Positions 1 to 7,349 of a DNA stretch of 21,188 nucleotides are shown one piece after another; positions within the stretch are counted from its first letter, which is position 1; every line of letters starts with the position of its first letter. Both the position numbers and the translations under genes were made by a program. The notes below the pieces were generated by a model. It made no database searches. It was not told the DNA's origin and saw nothing but the letters and a program-made list of their open reading frames with translations. The stretch is from an uncultured Bacilli bacterium (GTDB lineage: Bacteria > Bacillota_I > Bacilli_A > RF39 > UBA660): assembly GCA_947585065.1 (NCBI GenBank), contig CANPWX010000006.1, positions 1-21,188 of the forward strand, written 5' to 3'.

Positions 1-2
1 GA

Positions 3-1304
3 GAATCCTCTACTTTAGATAGTGATTTTTTAAGAATAAAATATAATGATGATCTTTCTGATTTGTTACCTAATTATCCTGAAAGTGCAAACTTAATAGA
101 AAAAGATACGAATGAGGGATATATATTAGATACAGGATATTTAGGACCTGAAGAAAGTAAAATCAATCATTTAAGAATTTGGTTAGATGAAGAAGTAACA
201 ACAGAAACATTAAATGAAGATCAAAGTAAAGTTCAAAATTCTAGTTGGGCAGGAGTTATTACTTTACGAGCAAGTTATACTACAGTAGCATCACCACCTT
301 CTTTAATTGATACTATACTAGCTCTTTCAAAAGCTACAGAAGGTAATGGATTATATGAAGTTGATCATAATAATGTTAGTGAAACAGAATTAGGAAGCGA
401 ATGGAAAGAAACACCAGAATATCGATATGCAGGGAGTGATCCCGATAACTATGTAACATTTAATGGAGAAGTAGCAGGATGGAGAATAATAGGACTCGTA
501 AATGTCAAAACTAGTAGAGGAAAAATAGAACAGAGAGTAAAACTAATAAGAAAAGATAGCATTGGAGATTATAGTTGGGATACATCAACAAATGAGATAA
601 ATGGTGGGCATGGAATTAACGAATGGAGTCAAGCTTCTTTAAAAAAATTATTAAATGGTGATTATTATAATTCTCAAGGTGCATTTGAAAGTACAGGATT
701 AAAAGAAGAAGCAAGATCCATGATAGATGAGACTATCATATGGAATACAGGAAGCAACACAGATAATAGTTGGACTAATGAAACTGGTGGACTGGTAGCC
801 CATTTTTATGAATTTGAAAGAAGTAGTAATACAGGAGATATTTGTAAAAATGAAACAGTTGAAACAGATAAAACTGATTGTAACGATAGTATCGATAGAA
901 CAACCGTGTGGAGTAAAGCAAGTGATTCTGGATATCATGGAGTTGGCTTAATGTATCCTAGTGATTATGGTTATGCGACAAGTGGAAATAGTGCATCCGA
1001 AGGAACAAACAGGGCTGGATGTTTAGCTCAAGCAATGTTTACATGGGGTTCTGATTCATGGCAAACAGATTGTGTGGGAAACAATTGGTTAAAACCATTG
1101 GAAAATTGGGCTTGGACATTAACTCCTATTGCCTTTTCTTCGTCTGCTGCCTATGTATTCTTTAGGGATTTGAACGGGGCTGTTCACATGAGTAATGCAA
1201 GCGGTTGGGGTGGTGTGTTTCCTGTCGTGTATCTTCAATCAGATGTCTTGGTTTCTAATGGTGTTGGTTCGAAAGAAGAACCTTTTGTGTTATCTATTCC
1301 ATAG
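3..1304 (+). CDS. Surface protein with lectin-like variable tail (5' end missing)
   Basis: The reading frame is open from the left edge, so this is the C-terminal 433 residues of a longer protein; the N-terminus (probably a signal anchor) lies outside. The first third looks like the end of a beta-sandwich domain. The middle has WRIIG, SIGDYSWDTS, EWSQASLKKLLNGDYY and MYPSDYGYATS, a set I recognise from large secreted proteins of uncultured gut Firmicutes. The last 60 residues carry W-x-LTP, SSSAAYV, a Gly/Asn/Ser-rich stretch, VVYLQSDV and a closing EEPFVL, a C-type-lectin-like end (similar to DUF6273-type tails; family name uncertain). Codons in the body are A-rich, unlike the T-rich neighbouring genes; the last ~180 bases switch to GC-richer NNY codons. 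Five cysteines lie in the middle section. A terminator follows. The ligand is unknown; a role in surface binding is inference. Confidence 0.75.
   Translation, partial: ESSTLDSDFLRIKYNDDLSDLLPNYPESANLIEKDTNEGYILDTGYLGPEESKINHLRIWLDEEVTTETLNEDQSKVQNSSWAGVITLRASYTTVASPPSLIDTILALSKATEGNGLYEVDHNNVSETELGSEWKETPEYRYAGSDPDNYVTFNGEVAGWRIIGLVNVKTSRGKIEQRVKLIRKDSIGDYSWDTSTNEINGGHGINEWSQASLKKLLNGDYYNSQGAFESTGLKEEARSMIDETIIWNTGSNTDNSWTNETGGLVAHFYEFERSSNTGDICKNETVETDKTDCNDSIDRTTVWSKASDSGYHGVGLMYPSDYGYATSGNSASEGTNRAGCLAQAMFTWGSDSWQTDCVGNNWLKPLENWAWTLTPIAFSSSAAYVFFRDLNGAVHMSNASGWGGVFPVVYLQSDVLVSNGVGSKEEPFVLSIP
1120..1304 (+). other. Candidate DGR-type variable region in the 3' end of the first surface gene
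   Basis: Hand counting gives about 75 G/C in the last 177 bases (about 42%), against about 28-33% in 60-base samples of the gene body. Codons change from A-ending to mostly NNY or NNG (gcc ttt tct tcg tct gct gcc tat). The encoded segment is the lectin-like tail. This is what adenine-directed mutagenesis from AAY-rich template codons would leave behind. No template repeat or reverse transcriptase is visible in the window, so the assignment rests on composition and position only. Confidence 0.45.
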
Positions 1305-1315
1305 TAAAATTATTT

Positions 1316-1343
1316 AAAATTCCAAATTTTTTGGAGTTTTTTT
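1316..1343 (+). terminator. Rho-independent terminator after the first surface gene
   Basis: A ten-base-pair stem is formed by aaaattccaa (1316-1325) and ttggagtttt (1331-1340) with one G-T wobble and a five-base loop, running into a T tract. It lies 11 bases after the stop and separates the surface gene from spoIIGA. Confidence 0.8.
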
Positions 1344-1397
1344 CATAAAACGACAATTTATTTAGTGTTTATTTGTTATGATTTTGTTGGTGAAGAT

Positions 1398-2153
1398 ATG
1401 ACAGTCTATTTAGATTTAGTTTTTGCACTTAATTGGTTCTTTGATTTTCTCCTTCTCCTTACGGTTAACAATACTTTAAAACGAAATGCTTCTTTCTTTC
1501 GACTTGTTTTTTCTTCTTTGTTTGGTTCTATCACGCTCCTTGTCTTATTTTTTCCAATGCCATCTATTTTTTTGTTTTTCTTTAAAATTATTGTTAGTTT
1601 GTTGTTATGTGGTTTTGCTTTTGGATTTAAAGATAAAACTTATTGTATTCAAAATGTTAGTTATTTTTATATGACTAGTGTTATTTTAGGAGGTTTTTTG
1701 TATTGGTTACAGTTAGAATTTTCTAGTGATTTTCTTCCTTATCTCTTTTTTGTCATAATTTCACCAATTCCTTTATATATTTATTATAAGGAGCGGAAAG
1801 AAGCATACCGTTATGCTGTACATTATGCAGTTACGGTTACATTTTTAGATGGAACTGTGAAAAAATTTCAAGCTTTTTTGGATACTGGAAATAAACTTCG
1901 TGATCCCATTACTAAAAAGTATATTATTCTTGTTCGAAAGGAACTTTTGCAAGATCTTGATTTGAGTAAAATTCTTTATGTTCCTTATCAATCGTTAAAT
2001 CATGAAGGAATTATTCAGTGTTTACGAATTTCTTCGATTGAAATTCAAAATAAAAAAAGTAATCAGTATTTAATTGGTATTAGCGAAGGAAGTTTACTTC
2101 GTGATGGAGTTGATTGTGTATTAAATTCTTATTGTTTGGAGGAACTATTATGA
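1398..2153 (+). CDS. spoIIGA: Sporulation sigma-E factor-processing peptidase SpoIIGA
   Basis: Membrane aspartic protease that cleaves the pro-sequence of sigma-E in the mother cell after septation. The N-terminal half (residues 1-130) is a run of about five hydrophobic membrane segments beginning MTVYLDLVFALNWFFDFLLL, the typical SpoIIGA start. The C-terminal half contains the aspartic-protease motif FLDTGNKLRDP near residue 165, matching the conserved D-[ST]-GN of the family. I chose the ATG at 1398 because the family begins there and a ggtgaag ribosome-binding site precedes it; an earlier in-frame start at 1365 would add an unusual extension. At 252 residues it is somewhat shorter than the roughly 300 of Bacillus. 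Its TGA overlaps the ATG of sigE (ATGA), so the two are translationally coupled, as protease and substrate. Confidence 0.93.
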   Translation: MTVYLDLVFALNWFFDFLLLLTVNNTLKRNASFFRLVFSSLFGSITLLVLFFPMPSIFLFFFKIIVSLLLCGFAFGFKDKTYCIQNVSYFYMTSVILGGFLYWLQLEFSSDFLPYLFFVIISPIPLYIYYKERKEAYRYAVHYAVTVTFLDGTVKKFQAFLDTGNKLRDPITKKYIILVRKELLQDLDLSKILYVPYQSLNHEGIIQCLRISSIEIQNKKSNQYLIGISEGSLLRDGVDCVLNSYCLEELL

Positions 2154-2833
2154 TTCAAAAAATTTTAAATTGGTTAAGAAGAAAATATAATGAATGTTTT
2201 TTTATTGGGAGTAGTGATAAACTTCCACCCCCATTAGAGAAAGAGGAAGAACTTCGGTGTATTATTTTATGTAATCAAGGTGATGAGGAGGCTCGTAATA
2301 AACTCATTGAACATAATTTAAGATTGGTTGTGTTTTTGGCTAAGAAGTATGAAGGCTGTGGATATGATATGGAAGATTTAGTTAGTATTGGTTCTATTGG
2401 ATTAATAAAAGGAATTAATACTTATAAATTGGATAAAAATATTCGTCTTGCTACCTATGCTTCTCGATGTATTGCTAATGAAATATTAATGTTTCTTAGG
2501 AAAAATAAAAAAAGAAAAAAAGAAGTTTCTTTAGAAGATAGTCTCAATTATGATAATGAAGGAAATGAACTTCATTTAGAGGATGTTTTGGGAACAGAAA
2601 ATGATTTAGTAAGTGATGAATATGAAAAAATGATGGATCGAAAATTTGTTCAAAAAGAAATTAATAAATTAAGTCCTAGAGAAAAACAAATTATGGTTTT
2701 ACGATACGGTTTAAATAATGGAGAATGTTATACTCAAAAAGAAGTAGCAGATTTATTAGGTATTAGTCAATCTTATATATCAAGAATTGAAAAAAAAGTG
2801 ATTAAAAATATTAAAGAAGTGATGAAAATTTAG
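2150..2833 (+). CDS. sigE: RNA polymerase sporulation sigma factor sigma-E (pro-form)
   Basis: Early mother-cell sporulation sigma factor of 227 residues. It begins with a basic amphipathic pro-sequence (MIQKILNWLRRKYNECFFIG), followed by the family hallmark SSDKLPPPL just after the processing point. Region 2 follows with NLRLVVFLAKKYEG, the core-binding DLVSIGSIGLIKGINTY and the -10 recognition segment LATYASRCIANEILMFLR. Region 4 is at about 174-225 with LSPREKQIMVLRYGL and the helix-turn-helix TQKEVADLLGISQSYISRIEKK. The start is the ATG overlapping the spoIIGA stop, preceded by ggagga. A good terminator follows immediately. In Bacillus and most clostridia sigG comes next; here it does not. 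Confidence 0.96.
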   Translation: MIQKILNWLRRKYNECFFIGSSDKLPPPLEKEEELRCIILCNQGDEEARNKLIEHNLRLVVFLAKKYEGCGYDMEDLVSIGSIGLIKGINTYKLDKNIRLATYASRCIANEILMFLRKNKKRKKEVSLEDSLNYDNEGNELHLEDVLGTENDLVSDEYEKMMDRKFVQKEINKLSPREKQIMVLRYGLNNGECYTQKEVADLLGISQSYISRIEKKVIKNIKEVMKI

Positions 2834-2858
2834 AACAAAATGGTGTTCTTTTTTTCTT
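2832..2858 (+). terminator. Rho-independent terminator after sigE
   Basis: The stem agaaca (2832-2837) and tgttct (2844-2849) encloses a six-base loop and runs into a long T tract. It overlaps the sigE stop codon and closes the spoIIGA-sigE operon. Confidence 0.85.
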
Positions 2859-2918
2859 TTTGGGTATACTATTTTTAGGATGATTGTGATAAAATGATAA
2901 TTGGAAGAAGTAGTGGTT

Positions 2919-4490
2919 ATGAAAAAATGTAGTATCTTTTTTAAAAATTATTTTGTTTATCTTTGTATTTCTTTTGTTGTTTTAGTTTTACCTATTCTTT
3001 TATATTTTGTTTGGAATTTTTTTGATGTTTTGAAAAAAGATGTGGTTATTGAATTAGGAAATGGTGTTACAGAACAAGATTTTTTTAAAAAAGAATATAA
3101 TGGAGATGTTCATTTTCTTACACCATTATCTAGTTTTGATATTCAAAAAGTTGGGGAATATGATGTTACTATTGAAATCAATCATAAGAAAAGAGTTAGT
3201 ACTTTAAAAATTGTCGATACAGTGGCTCCAGAAGTAGAGACTCAAGATGTTTATGCTTATTTAGATTATTCTTTTGATCCGAATGATTTTATTGTTTCTA
3301 AGAATGATTTATCTTCTATGGAAGTATCTTTTTTAAATGTTCCAGAAATTACAGAACTTGGAGATTATCCATTAACTATTTTAGTAAGGGATGCTTATGG
3401 GAATACCACTAGTCAAGATGTCGTTCTTCATGTAGGACTTGTAAAAACTTATTATGAATTGGAACTTGGAACGCAGCTCAAGAAAGAGGATTTGCTTTAT
3501 CAAAAAGATCAGAATATTGAAGTTGACCCTCAAGAACTTCAAAATATTAATACAGGAGGAGTAGGAGATTATCACATTACTGTTCATTTGAATGATATGG
3601 AAATTATTACTAAAGTTAAGGTTCAAGATACCACGCCGCCAGTTTTAAATTTGAAAAATGTTACTATTTATGATGATGTTTCGAGTGTGAAAACTGAAGA
3701 TTTTATTGATTCTATTGTTGATTCTTCTTCTGTTACGACTCGTCTTGATGGCAATATTTCTTATGGTGTTGTAGGTAGTTATGAAGTTACTATTACTGCT
3801 GTAGATGCTAGTGGTTTACAAACGAGTGGGGGAGCTTTGTTAACTATTGTCCATGATACAGTTGCACCTGTTATTTATGGACTTTCTAATTTGACTGTGA
3901 ATAAAAATACTGTTATCAATTATTTATCGGGAGTTTATGCCAAGGATGATAAAGACGGAAATGTGTCTGTCAGTGTCAATTCTCGTTCGGTTAATGTTTC
4001 ACGTGCTGGAACTTATTATGCTAGTTATACAGCGAAAGATAAAGCTGGAAACGTCAAAACAGCTAGTCGAAAAATTATAGTGAATCATGATGCTAGTGAT
4101 ACTGCTGCACTTGCCAAAGAATATGCTAATAAGGTAAGTTCTAGTATTCCGGAAATTAATCAATTTGTGAAAAAGTTAATTGGTTATAGTGATAGTTGGG
4201 GTGGAGATGATCCTGTTTGGTATGGACTTACTAATTTTCGAGGAAATTGTTATGTTCATGCTTTAGTGTATAAAGCTATTTTGGAAGCTAAAGGTTATAC
4301 GGTTCAAATTATTCATACTACTGATCGTTCTCATTATTGGAATTTGGTTTATACAGGAACGAAATGGTGTCATAGTGATGCGACACCGGGAAATTTACAA
4401 GAAGGAATTATTTGTTCTAATGATACGGAAAGAATTAATATGTTACAAGGAAGAGATTGGGATCATTCTTTATGGCCAGCAGCTCAATAG
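2919..4490 (+). CDS. Membrane-anchored Ig-like repeat protein with C-terminal transglutaminase-like domain
   Basis: A 523-residue protein with one N-terminal membrane segment (about residues 12-35, preceded by lysines), so the rest is extracellular or, during sporulation, intermembrane. Residues about 45-395 hold four or five bacterial Ig-like repeats of the DUF5011/HYR type, each ending in a D-T-x-A/P-P-V-type hinge (DTVAPEV, DTTPPVL, DTVAPVI) and containing G-x-Y-x-V/I-T motifs. The last 100 residues are a transglutaminase-like cysteine-protease fold: GNCYVHALVYKAIL supplies the Cys, RSHYWNLVY the His and HSDATPG the Asp, so the catalytic triad appears intact. The ATG at 2919 was chosen over the TTG at 2901 because ggaagaag lies at a sensible distance upstream. 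Such proteins usually act in cell-wall or surface protein processing or crosslinking; the substrate is unknown. A link to sporulation rests only on the position after sigE. Confidence 0.85.
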   Translation: MKKCSIFFKNYFVYLCISFVVLVLPILLYFVWNFFDVLKKDVVIELGNGVTEQDFFKKEYNGDVHFLTPLSSFDIQKVGEYDVTIEINHKKRVSTLKIVDTVAPEVETQDVYAYLDYSFDPNDFIVSKNDLSSMEVSFLNVPEITELGDYPLTILVRDAYGNTTSQDVVLHVGLVKTYYELELGTQLKKEDLLYQKDQNIEVDPQELQNINTGGVGDYHITVHLNDMEIITKVKVQDTTPPVLNLKNVTIYDDVSSVKTEDFIDSIVDSSSVTTRLDGNISYGVVGSYEVTITAVDASGLQTSGGALLTIVHDTVAPVIYGLSNLTVNKNTVINYLSGVYAKDDKDGNVSVSVNSRSVNVSRAGTYYASYTAKDKAGNVKTASRKIIVNHDASDTAALAKEYANKVSSSIPEINQFVKKLIGYSDSWGGDDPVWYGLTNFRGNCYVHALVYKAILEAKGYTVQIIHTTDRSHYWNLVYTGTKWCHSDATPGNLQEGIICSNDTERINMLQGRDWDHSLWPAAQ

Positions 4491-4580
4491 GGTAGAAATA
4501 TGAATTCATATGGCATCAAAATAGTTTAAATCATAATGATTTATAAATTAGACTTTACAATTGATATATAGTTTAGGTTT
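4491..4580. promoter_or_regulatory. Intergenic segment with two perfect dyads
   Basis: Just after the stop codon there is a perfect 14-base palindrome atatgaattcatat (4498-4511), and then a perfect 8-1-8 dyad taaatcataatgattta (4527-4543). The second has the arm geometry of Fur-family or other dimeric repressor operators. No convincing promoter lies next to either, and both lie before the terminator at 4581, so they may simply be mRNA-end structures. Confidence 0.3.
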
Positions 4581-4610
4581 GATAGATGAATTGTTTTTCT
4601 ATCTTTTTTT
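4581..4610 (+). terminator. Rho-independent terminator before the VanZ-RDD gene
   Basis: The stem gataga (4581-4586) and tctatc (4598-4603) is followed by seven T residues. It separates the transglutaminase-like gene from the VanZ-RDD gene. Confidence 0.65.
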
Positions 4611-4619
4611 GTCTTTTTT

Positions 4620-4628
4620 TGTTATACT
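4620..4628 (+). promoter_or_regulatory. Extended -10 promoter for the VanZ-RDD gene
   Basis: TG-T-TATACT is an extended -10 element 25 bases before the start codon, placed directly after a terminator T tract. No good -35 element is visible. The same arrangement of terminator then TGnTATNNT recurs before deoD and nfo in this window. Confidence 0.5.
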
Positions 4629-4652
4629 TATTTTTAGAAAGAGGCGAAGAAT

Positions 4653-5780
4653 ATGCAAGCATTTTCTTATTCTATTCAAATGGCTTTTATTCTTTTTCCT
4701 ATTTTAGCTTTTTTGTTTACGTTACCTTATATTCTTTTTATTTATCATAAATATGGATCTGTCAGTTTTTATCGTTCTGTTATTGTATATGCTTTTTTGC
4801 TTTATTTTATTTCAGCTTATTTTTTAATTATTTTACCATTACCATCGAAAGAATTTGTTTCTAGTCTTACTAGACCAAGTTATAATTTAATTCCTTTTCA
4901 ATTTATTCATGATATTTTTTATAAAACTAATTTAGAATTAAGTGATTGTGCTACTTATTTTCCTGCTTTAAAAGCTCCTGTTGTTTATGAGGCTATCTTT
5001 AATATTTTTTTAACGATTCCTTTTGGATTGTTTTTACATTACTATTGTAAGTGTAATTTTCGAAAAACTTTTTTTTATAGTTTTTGTTTTAGTTTATTTT
5101 TTGAATTAACTCAGTTGACTGGTCTTTATTATATTTATCCTAGAGGGTATCGAACTTTTGATGTGGATGATTTAATCCTTAATACTTTTGGAGGTGTTGT
5201 TGGTTTTCTTTTAGGGGCAATCTTTTTGAGAATTTTACCAACGAAAGAAGATATTGATAAAAAGTCTTTGGAAAAAGCTCAAGTTGTGTCAGCTAATCGA
5301 AGAATTTTAAGTTTTGGAATTGATTTTACTTTGGCTATTCTGATGTTACTATGTTGTACTTATTTTTTGAGAAAGCTTCATTTGTTTTCTATACCTCTTT
5401 TTCTTTTTCTTGTTTTTCTTGTTTCTGTTTTCTTTTTTGTTCTTGTGCCTGTTCTTTTAAAGAAAAAAACGGTGGGAATGAAGTATTTAAATTTGGAATT
5501 TTCTTCTTTTAAAGAGCTACATTGGTATCATTATTTTTTCTATTATTTTCTTTTGTTTTTTGAATTCTTTTTTCTTCCTATTCTTCTTCTATTTCTTTGT
5601 TATGTTGCTCATGATTGTGGGATTCTTTCTTTATCTTATTTTCGTTATTCGGTAATTGCTGTACTAGCTTTTACTGTATTGTTGGTTATTATTACGTTTT
5701 TTAAACAGTTATTTCATTTGGAAACGATTCATCAAAAAATTACACATATGCATATTATTAATACGATTCATAAGAAATAG
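4653..5780 (+). CDS. VanZ-like / RDD-domain fusion membrane protein
   Basis: A 375-residue polytopic membrane protein of two joined domains. Residues about 1-190 are VanZ-like: membrane helices, NLIPFQFIHDIF, a TIPFGLFLHYY loop and a helix containing SLFFELTQLTG, all typical of VanZ. Residues about 210-375 are an RDD domain: it opens with ANRRILSFGIDFTLAI (Arg and Asp of RDD) and has KKTVGMKYLNLEF between its helices. VanZ lends low-level teicoplanin resistance in enterococci by an unknown mechanism, and RDD proteins are poorly understood; some act in ion transport. The fusion occurs in other Firmicutes, so this is not a resistance gene by itself. The start at 4653 has agaggcg upstream. Its last 13 bases overlap the convergent helicase gene. 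Confidence 0.87.
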   Translation: MQAFSYSIQMAFILFPILAFLFTLPYILFIYHKYGSVSFYRSVIVYAFLLYFISAYFLIILPLPSKEFVSSLTRPSYNLIPFQFIHDIFYKTNLELSDCATYFPALKAPVVYEAIFNIFLTIPFGLFLHYYCKCNFRKTFFYSFCFSLFFELTQLTGLYYIYPRGYRTFDVDDLILNTFGGVVGFLLGAIFLRILPTKEDIDKKSLEKAQVVSANRRILSFGIDFTLAILMLLCCTYFLRKLHLFSIPLFLFLVFLVSVFFFVLVPVLLKKKTVGMKYLNLEFSSFKELHWYHYFFYYFLLFFEFFFLPILLLFLCYVAHDCGILSLSYFRYSVIAVLAFTVLLVIITFFKQLFHLETIHQKITHMHIINTIHKK

Positions 5781-7249
5781 AGTTTTTGAATTCTTTTATT
5801 TTTCTTTAATTCTTTTACAAATACAGATGGATTTTCTCTGGGAATGATACAATATACTTTTGATTTGGTTCTTGTTAATGCAACATAGAACAATCTTCTT
5901 TCTTCTTCATAAGGATAGGGAAGGCGTTTGTTTATTAATGATAGAATTTCTTCTTCTTTTTGTTTCGATGGTATTCCGTATAAATCGTCGGCTAAGTTTA
6001 AAAGAATTACAACATCACTTTCTAATCCTTTTGAAGAGTGAATGGTTAAAAATTTTATTTTTCGATTTGGGTATTTTGGAAATATTAGATATTCTTTGTT
6101 ATGAGTGTGACTCGGCAAATATTTTTCTTGATCCATGTTATTACGGCCTAAAACTAAAATTTCTAAGTTTTGAGGAATTTTTTCAATTATTTTTAAGAAA
6201 GCTTTTTGAACATTTTTGGCATAGACAAAGACTATGGGGTGTGATTCATGTTGGTTGCTTTGTAATTCTTTCGAAATTTGATTTTTATTTTTTTGAATAA
6301 AGGATCCTGCTAATTCTATTAATTCTTGGCTATTTCGGTATGTTTTTTGAATTTTATAGATTTTACTTGTAGGATAATATTTTTGAAAGTTTAAAAATAG
6401 GCGAATATCACATCCTGAAAAGTGATAGATAGATTGATAATCGTCTCCTACTACACATAATGAGGCATCATTTAGTTTTACTAATGTTTGAATTAGTTCA
6501 AAACGAATTAATGAGGAATCTTGAAATTCATCTATTAATAGCATTTTATAGGGAAGAGGAGAGCCTTTCTTTTTTAGGGAAGAGGTTGCAAGTAAGAGCA
6601 TATCATCAAAATCGATTGATTTTATACTTTTCTTTTCTGTTTCATAGATGGTATCTATGGCATAGAGAAGGATAAGGGTATCTTTCCACTTTTTTTCATT
6701 TTTTATCCAGTGGATGAGATCATTTTTGGTATACTTATGACTTTTAAAAAGGATTAAAAATTGTTGAAGTGTTTTTTTATAGGCTAGAAAATCTTTTGAA
6801 TTTAGAATTTGTTCCCATTTTTTTTCATTTTTAGAAAAGGTGAATAGGAATTTTTGATAAACTATTTTTTGAAGTGTCTCATTACCAAAACAATAGGATT
6901 CGAAGAAACGATCAATTACTTCTTCTAGTAAATAGGGTTTGGAAATCGTATAGTTTTCTTGATGAGACATTAATATTGTTAAGGCAAGTTTATGAAAAGT
7001 GAAGCATGGAACTTTTTGATGAGTGTTTTGAAAAATTTCCTGTTCTAAATGTAAAACTGCTTCTTTGGTAAAAGAGATACAGACAATTTCTGATGGTTTA
7101 TACATTTCGTGTTCGATGAGGTATTTTATTTTTCCTACTAGAGTTGTTGTTTTTCCAGATCCTGCACCTGCTATTATTAAAGAATATTTTTCATTTTCGA
7201 TGATTGGTTTTAATTGTTCTTCGTCTAATGGATAACCGTTTATTAACAT
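5768..7249 (-). CDS. Compact UvrD/Rep-like superfamily 1A DNA helicase
   Basis: ATP-dependent 3'-to-5' helicase of 493 residues, much shorter than UvrD/PcrA (650-750), although the conserved motifs are all present: Walker A AGAGSGKTTT at 27-36, Walker B LLIDEFQDSS, motif III VVGDDYQSIYHFSG, motif IV QKTYRNSQEL, motif V LTIHSSKGLESDVV and motif VI EERRLFYVALTRTK. The missing length is mostly in the accessory 1B/2B regions. I placed the start at the ATG at 7249 (MLINGYPLDEEQ) because a strong aaaggaggg sits just upstream and the Q-motif follows at once; an in-frame extension to 7405 runs through the opposite gene. Likely role is repair or restart of stalled replication, not specified by context. 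It is divergent from the U32 operon and convergent with the VanZ-RDD gene. Confidence 0.9.
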   Translation of the reverse strand: MLINGYPLDEEQLKPIIENEKYSLIIAGAGSGKTTTLVGKIKYLIEHEMYKPSEIVCISFTKEAVLHLEQEIFQNTHQKVPCFTFHKLALTILMSHQENYTISKPYLLEEVIDRFFESYCFGNETLQKIVYQKFLFTFSKNEKKWEQILNSKDFLAYKKTLQQFLILFKSHKYTKNDLIHWIKNEKKWKDTLILLYAIDTIYETEKKSIKSIDFDDMLLLATSSLKKKGSPLPYKMLLIDEFQDSSLIRFELIQTLVKLNDASLCVVGDDYQSIYHFSGCDIRLFLNFQKYYPTSKIYKIQKTYRNSQELIELAGSFIQKNKNQISKELQSNQHESHPIVFVYAKNVQKAFLKIIEKIPQNLEILVLGRNNMDQEKYLPSHTHNKEYLIFPKYPNRKIKFLTIHSSKGLESDVVILLNLADDLYGIPSKQKEEEILSLINKRLPYPYEEERRLFYVALTRTKSKVYCIIPRENPSVFVKELKKNKRIQKLYFL

Positions 7250-7273
7250 AAAGAACCCTCCTTTAAAGTTTGT

Positions 7274-7330
7274 ATTATAACTGTTTTTACTTAAAAAAAA
7301 TGTCAAAAGATGTCGAAAGTGTTTTATAAT
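7274..7330. promoter_or_regulatory. Overlapping divergent promoters (helicase / U32 operon)
   Basis: Rightward, TATAAT at 7325-7330 lies 20 bases before the U32 start, with only tgtcaa (7301-7306) as a weak -35 at 18 bases. Leftward, TATAAT (reverse of 7274-7279) lies before the helicase; a perfect TTGACA (reverse of 7301-7306) sits 21 bases away, longer than ideal. The same hexamer serves as a possible -35 in both directions. Confidence 0.5.
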
Positions 7331-7349
7331 AAGTATGAAAGGAGCGACT

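Noticed and set aside
699..938. Open frame on the minus strand inside the first surface gene
   Set aside because: Lies wholly inside a well supported gene, with no ribosome-binding site and no recognisable protein character.
4653..5780. Glycopeptide-resistance gene because of the VanZ-like domain
   Set aside because: VanZ-like domains are widespread in Firmicutes; no vanA-type genes are nearby and the protein is a VanZ-RDD fusion.
5860..6675. Two open frames on the plus strand inside the helicase gene
   Set aside because: Antisense shadows of a gene with all helicase motifs; their products are composition-biased and lack start signals.
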